In this document: positions 5,619-6,804 of the stretch, piece after piece
Position numbering within the stretch: position 1 is the first letter of the stretch
How the letters are laid out: every line of letters starts with the position of its first letter
The notes under the pieces: generated by a model
The model's input: only the letters and a program-made list of their open reading frames with translations
Database searches by the model: none
Told to the model about the DNA's origin: nothing
Source of the DNA: an uncultured Mycoplasmatota bacterium
GTDB taxonomy: Bacteria > Bacillota_I > Bacilli_A > RF39 > UBA660
Assembly (NCBI GenBank): GCA_946494435.1
Contig: CAMMBO010000043.1
Location: forward strand, 1 to 6,804
Direction: 5' to 3'
DNA length: 6,804 nucleotides
Translations under genes and position numbers: made by a program

Positions 5619-6247
5619 TTAGTTACTACTATCTTATTTCTAAATGATTTAGGTAAAACTTTAAGTAAAGACTTCTTTGTAGTTAAGATACTTTGATAAT
5701 ATTCTTTAGTAAGACTATCATTTTTAAGACTTAATATAGGGCCTAAAAATAGTTTTTTATATGAATAATACTTTCTTCCTTTCTTAAAGACCAATATCTC
5801 ATAAATTATCTTATTGTCTTTAACTAAAACTTCATTATCGATATGATATCCTAGTTTTATCATTTTTCTTTTAACAGCAAGAGAATAATTATTAGGTGAT
5901 AATATTAAAGTATCTACATTTTTTAAACATTTTCTATTATCATCTAATATTTTATTTATAGTAAGTCCCCCCATACCTGATATAGTAACTGTATCTATTC
6001 CTTCAGTATAAGAATCTAATCCTTCAGCTTTTACTAACTTTACTTTATCAGATACATTATAATACTTAACATTCTCTCTAGCTTTCTTTAAAGGTCCACT
6101 TTTATTATCACTAGCAATTGCTTTACTAAAGTCTCTTTCTTTAACCAAATATATGGACAAGAGAGCATGATCACATCCAATATCTAGTGGATATGTTGAA
6201 AGGGGCACTAAGTCCCCTATAGTTTTTAATCGATTATTTATTTTCAT
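5579..6247 (-). CDS. trmK: tRNA (adenine(22)-N1)-methyltransferase TrmK
   Basis: SAM-dependent enzyme that methylates N1 of adenine 22 in the D-loop of certain tRNAs. The 222 residues match the family. The Rossmann-type N-terminal part shows motif I as LDIGCDHALLSIYLV (DIGCDH at 22-27), an acidic position Asp47 in ASDNKSGPLKKA for the SAM ribose, AEGLDSY (74-80), the hallmark ISGMGG (89-94) and LSPNN (116-120) as catalytic-motif region. The C-terminal third (about 170-222) is Lys/Leu-rich and probably the helical coiled-coil tRNA-binding domain of TrmK. The ATG at 6247 directly follows the rpoD stop with zero spacing. The nearest pairing site, AAAGGA (6269-6264), is 16 nt away, so translation is probably coupled to rpoD. 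An rpoD-trmK neighbourhood is typical of Firmicutes (sigA and yqfN lie close together in Bacillus) and supports the call. Stop is TAA inside the convergent-terminator region. Confidence 0.95.
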   Translation of the reverse strand: MKINNRLKTIGDLVPLSTYPLDIGCDHALLSIYLVKERDFSKAIASDNKSGPLKKARENVKYYNVSDKVKLVKAEGLDSYTEGIDTVTISGMGGLTINKILDDNRKCLKNVDTLILSPNNYSLAVKRKMIKLGYHIDNEVLVKDNKIIYEILVFKKGRKYYSYKKLFLGPILSLKNDSLTKEYYQSILTTKKSLLKVLPKSFRNKIVVTKKEIKYLEEMLSS

Positions 6248-6804
6248 CTAATCTGTTAAAAAATCCTTTAGTTTACGAGATCTAGATGGATGTCTTAATT
6301 TTCTTAAAGCTTTCGCCTCTATTTGTCTAATACGCTCTCTTGTAACACCAAAGATTTGTCCAACTTCTTCTAGAGTCCTACATTGTCCATCATCAAGGCC
6401 AAATCTAAGTCTTAATACTTTTGCTTCTCTATCTGTTAGTGTTGCAAGAACACTACTAAGTTCTTCTTTAAGCATTTCTTCAGTAGTATATTCTTCAGGG
6501 CCTATCATTCTATCATCTTTAATAAAGTCTCCTAAATGAGAATCATCTTCTTCCCCAATAGGTGTTTCAAGAGCAACAGGATCCTGACTAATCTTATAGA
6601 CTTCACGCACTTTTTCCACTGGCATCTCAAGTTTAGCAGCAATCTCATCATCAGTTGGTTCTCTATTTAATTCCTGAGTAAGTTGTCTTTGAATTCTTGC
6701 TAGTTTATTAATTGTTTCTACCATATGAACAGGTACCCTAATAGTTCTCGCTTGATCTGCTATCGCTCTAGTTATCGCTTGTCTTATCCACCAAGTAGCA
6801 TATG
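6248..6804 (-). CDS. rpoD: Primary RNA polymerase sigma factor RpoD/SigA (C-terminal part; 5' end beyond window)
   Basis: Housekeeping sigma-70 factor that directs RNA polymerase to promoters. The frame is open from the right edge (first whole codon at 6802), so the internal Met at 6724 is not the start. The 184 residues visible begin in region 2.4, [20 protein letters not shown], with Gln8 and Thr11, the -10 contact positions. Region 3 follows (about 28-105, with [14 protein letters not shown] and the SHLGDFI segment near 88-94). Then comes region 4 (about 106-184) with the -35-binding helix-turn-helix [20 protein letters not shown], whose RE..R residues are intact, and the conserved end [17 protein letters not shown]. 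These intact contacts predict TTGACA/TATAAT promoters, agreeing with the promoter seen before the pilin gene. Stop is TAG, immediately followed by the trmK ATG. In many Bacillota dnaG lies upstream; here that is outside the window. Confidence 0.98.
   Translation of the reverse strand, partial: YATWWIRQAITRAIADQARTIRVPVHMVETINKLARIQRQLTQELNREPTDDEIAAKLEMPVEKVREVYKISQDPVALETPIGEEDDSHLGDFIKDDRMIGPEEYTTEEMLKEELSSVLATLTDREAKVLRLRFGLDDGQCRTLEEVGQIFGVTRERIRQIEAKALRKLRHPSRSRKLKDFLTD
6264..6269 (-). promoter_or_regulatory. Distant ribosome binding site for trmK inside the rpoD end
   Basis: AAAGGA is the only purine-rich pairing site near the trmK start, but it is 16 nt from the ATG at 6247, longer than the usual 5-10. 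The rpoD TAG touches the trmK ATG, so terminating ribosomes may restart directly and this site may only assist. Confidence 0.3.

Noticed and set aside
6725..6804. Treating Met at 6724 as the start of a short 158-residue sigma-like protein
   Set aside because: The frame continues upstream to the window edge with invariant region 2.4 residues ([11 protein letters not shown]...), so this is an internal Met of full-length RpoD.

Overview
The window is strongly AT-rich and reads as a low-GC Gram-positive (Bacillota) chromosome. The evidence is a housekeeping sigma factor followed directly by trmK (a pairing also seen near sigA in Bacillus), a Firmicutes-type TrpRS, GGAGG/GGTGA-type ribosome binding sites, AGA-dominated arginine codons, and no outer-membrane components. 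Tryptophan codons are TGG and full-length housekeeping genes contain no in-frame TGA, so the standard bacterial code is in use, not the Mycoplasma code. An uncultured gut Bacilli-like lineage is plausible from the protein styles, but this is inference.

Layout, reading from the right end. On the minus strand, rpoD (its C-terminal 184 residues; the start lies beyond the right edge) abuts trmK, with the stop and start codons directly adjacent. Converging on trmK from the plus strand is a 121-residue four-helix membrane protein of the TIGR04086/YrzE type. The two stop codons are 2 nt apart, and an AT-rich hairpin with T tracts on both strands spans the junction. A roughly 105-bp divergent intergenic region follows and holds a good sigma-A promoter for the minus strand.

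That promoter drives a compact minus-strand trio: a 673-residue type IV prepilin fused to several Ig-like modules, a membrane-anchored 439-residue WG-repeat-like protein, and trpS. Gaps are 8 and 13 nt, and each downstream ribosome binding site overlaps the stop codon of the gene before it, so the three are probably translated as one coupled message. After a 61-nt gap with a candidate promoter comes a 3'-truncated gene (positions 1-634). It encodes a secreted or surface protein with a SipW/TasA-like signal peptide.

The most interesting content is the surface cluster. A very large modular pilin has 12 cysteines placed as an even number in every module. It is coupled to a WG-repeat protein that contains no tryptophan at all, and both are tied to an aminoacyl-tRNA synthetase gene that lacks its own leader or T-box. 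No gene-free stretch longer than about 105 bp exists in the window, and no RNA genes, CRISPR arrays or mobile elements were seen.
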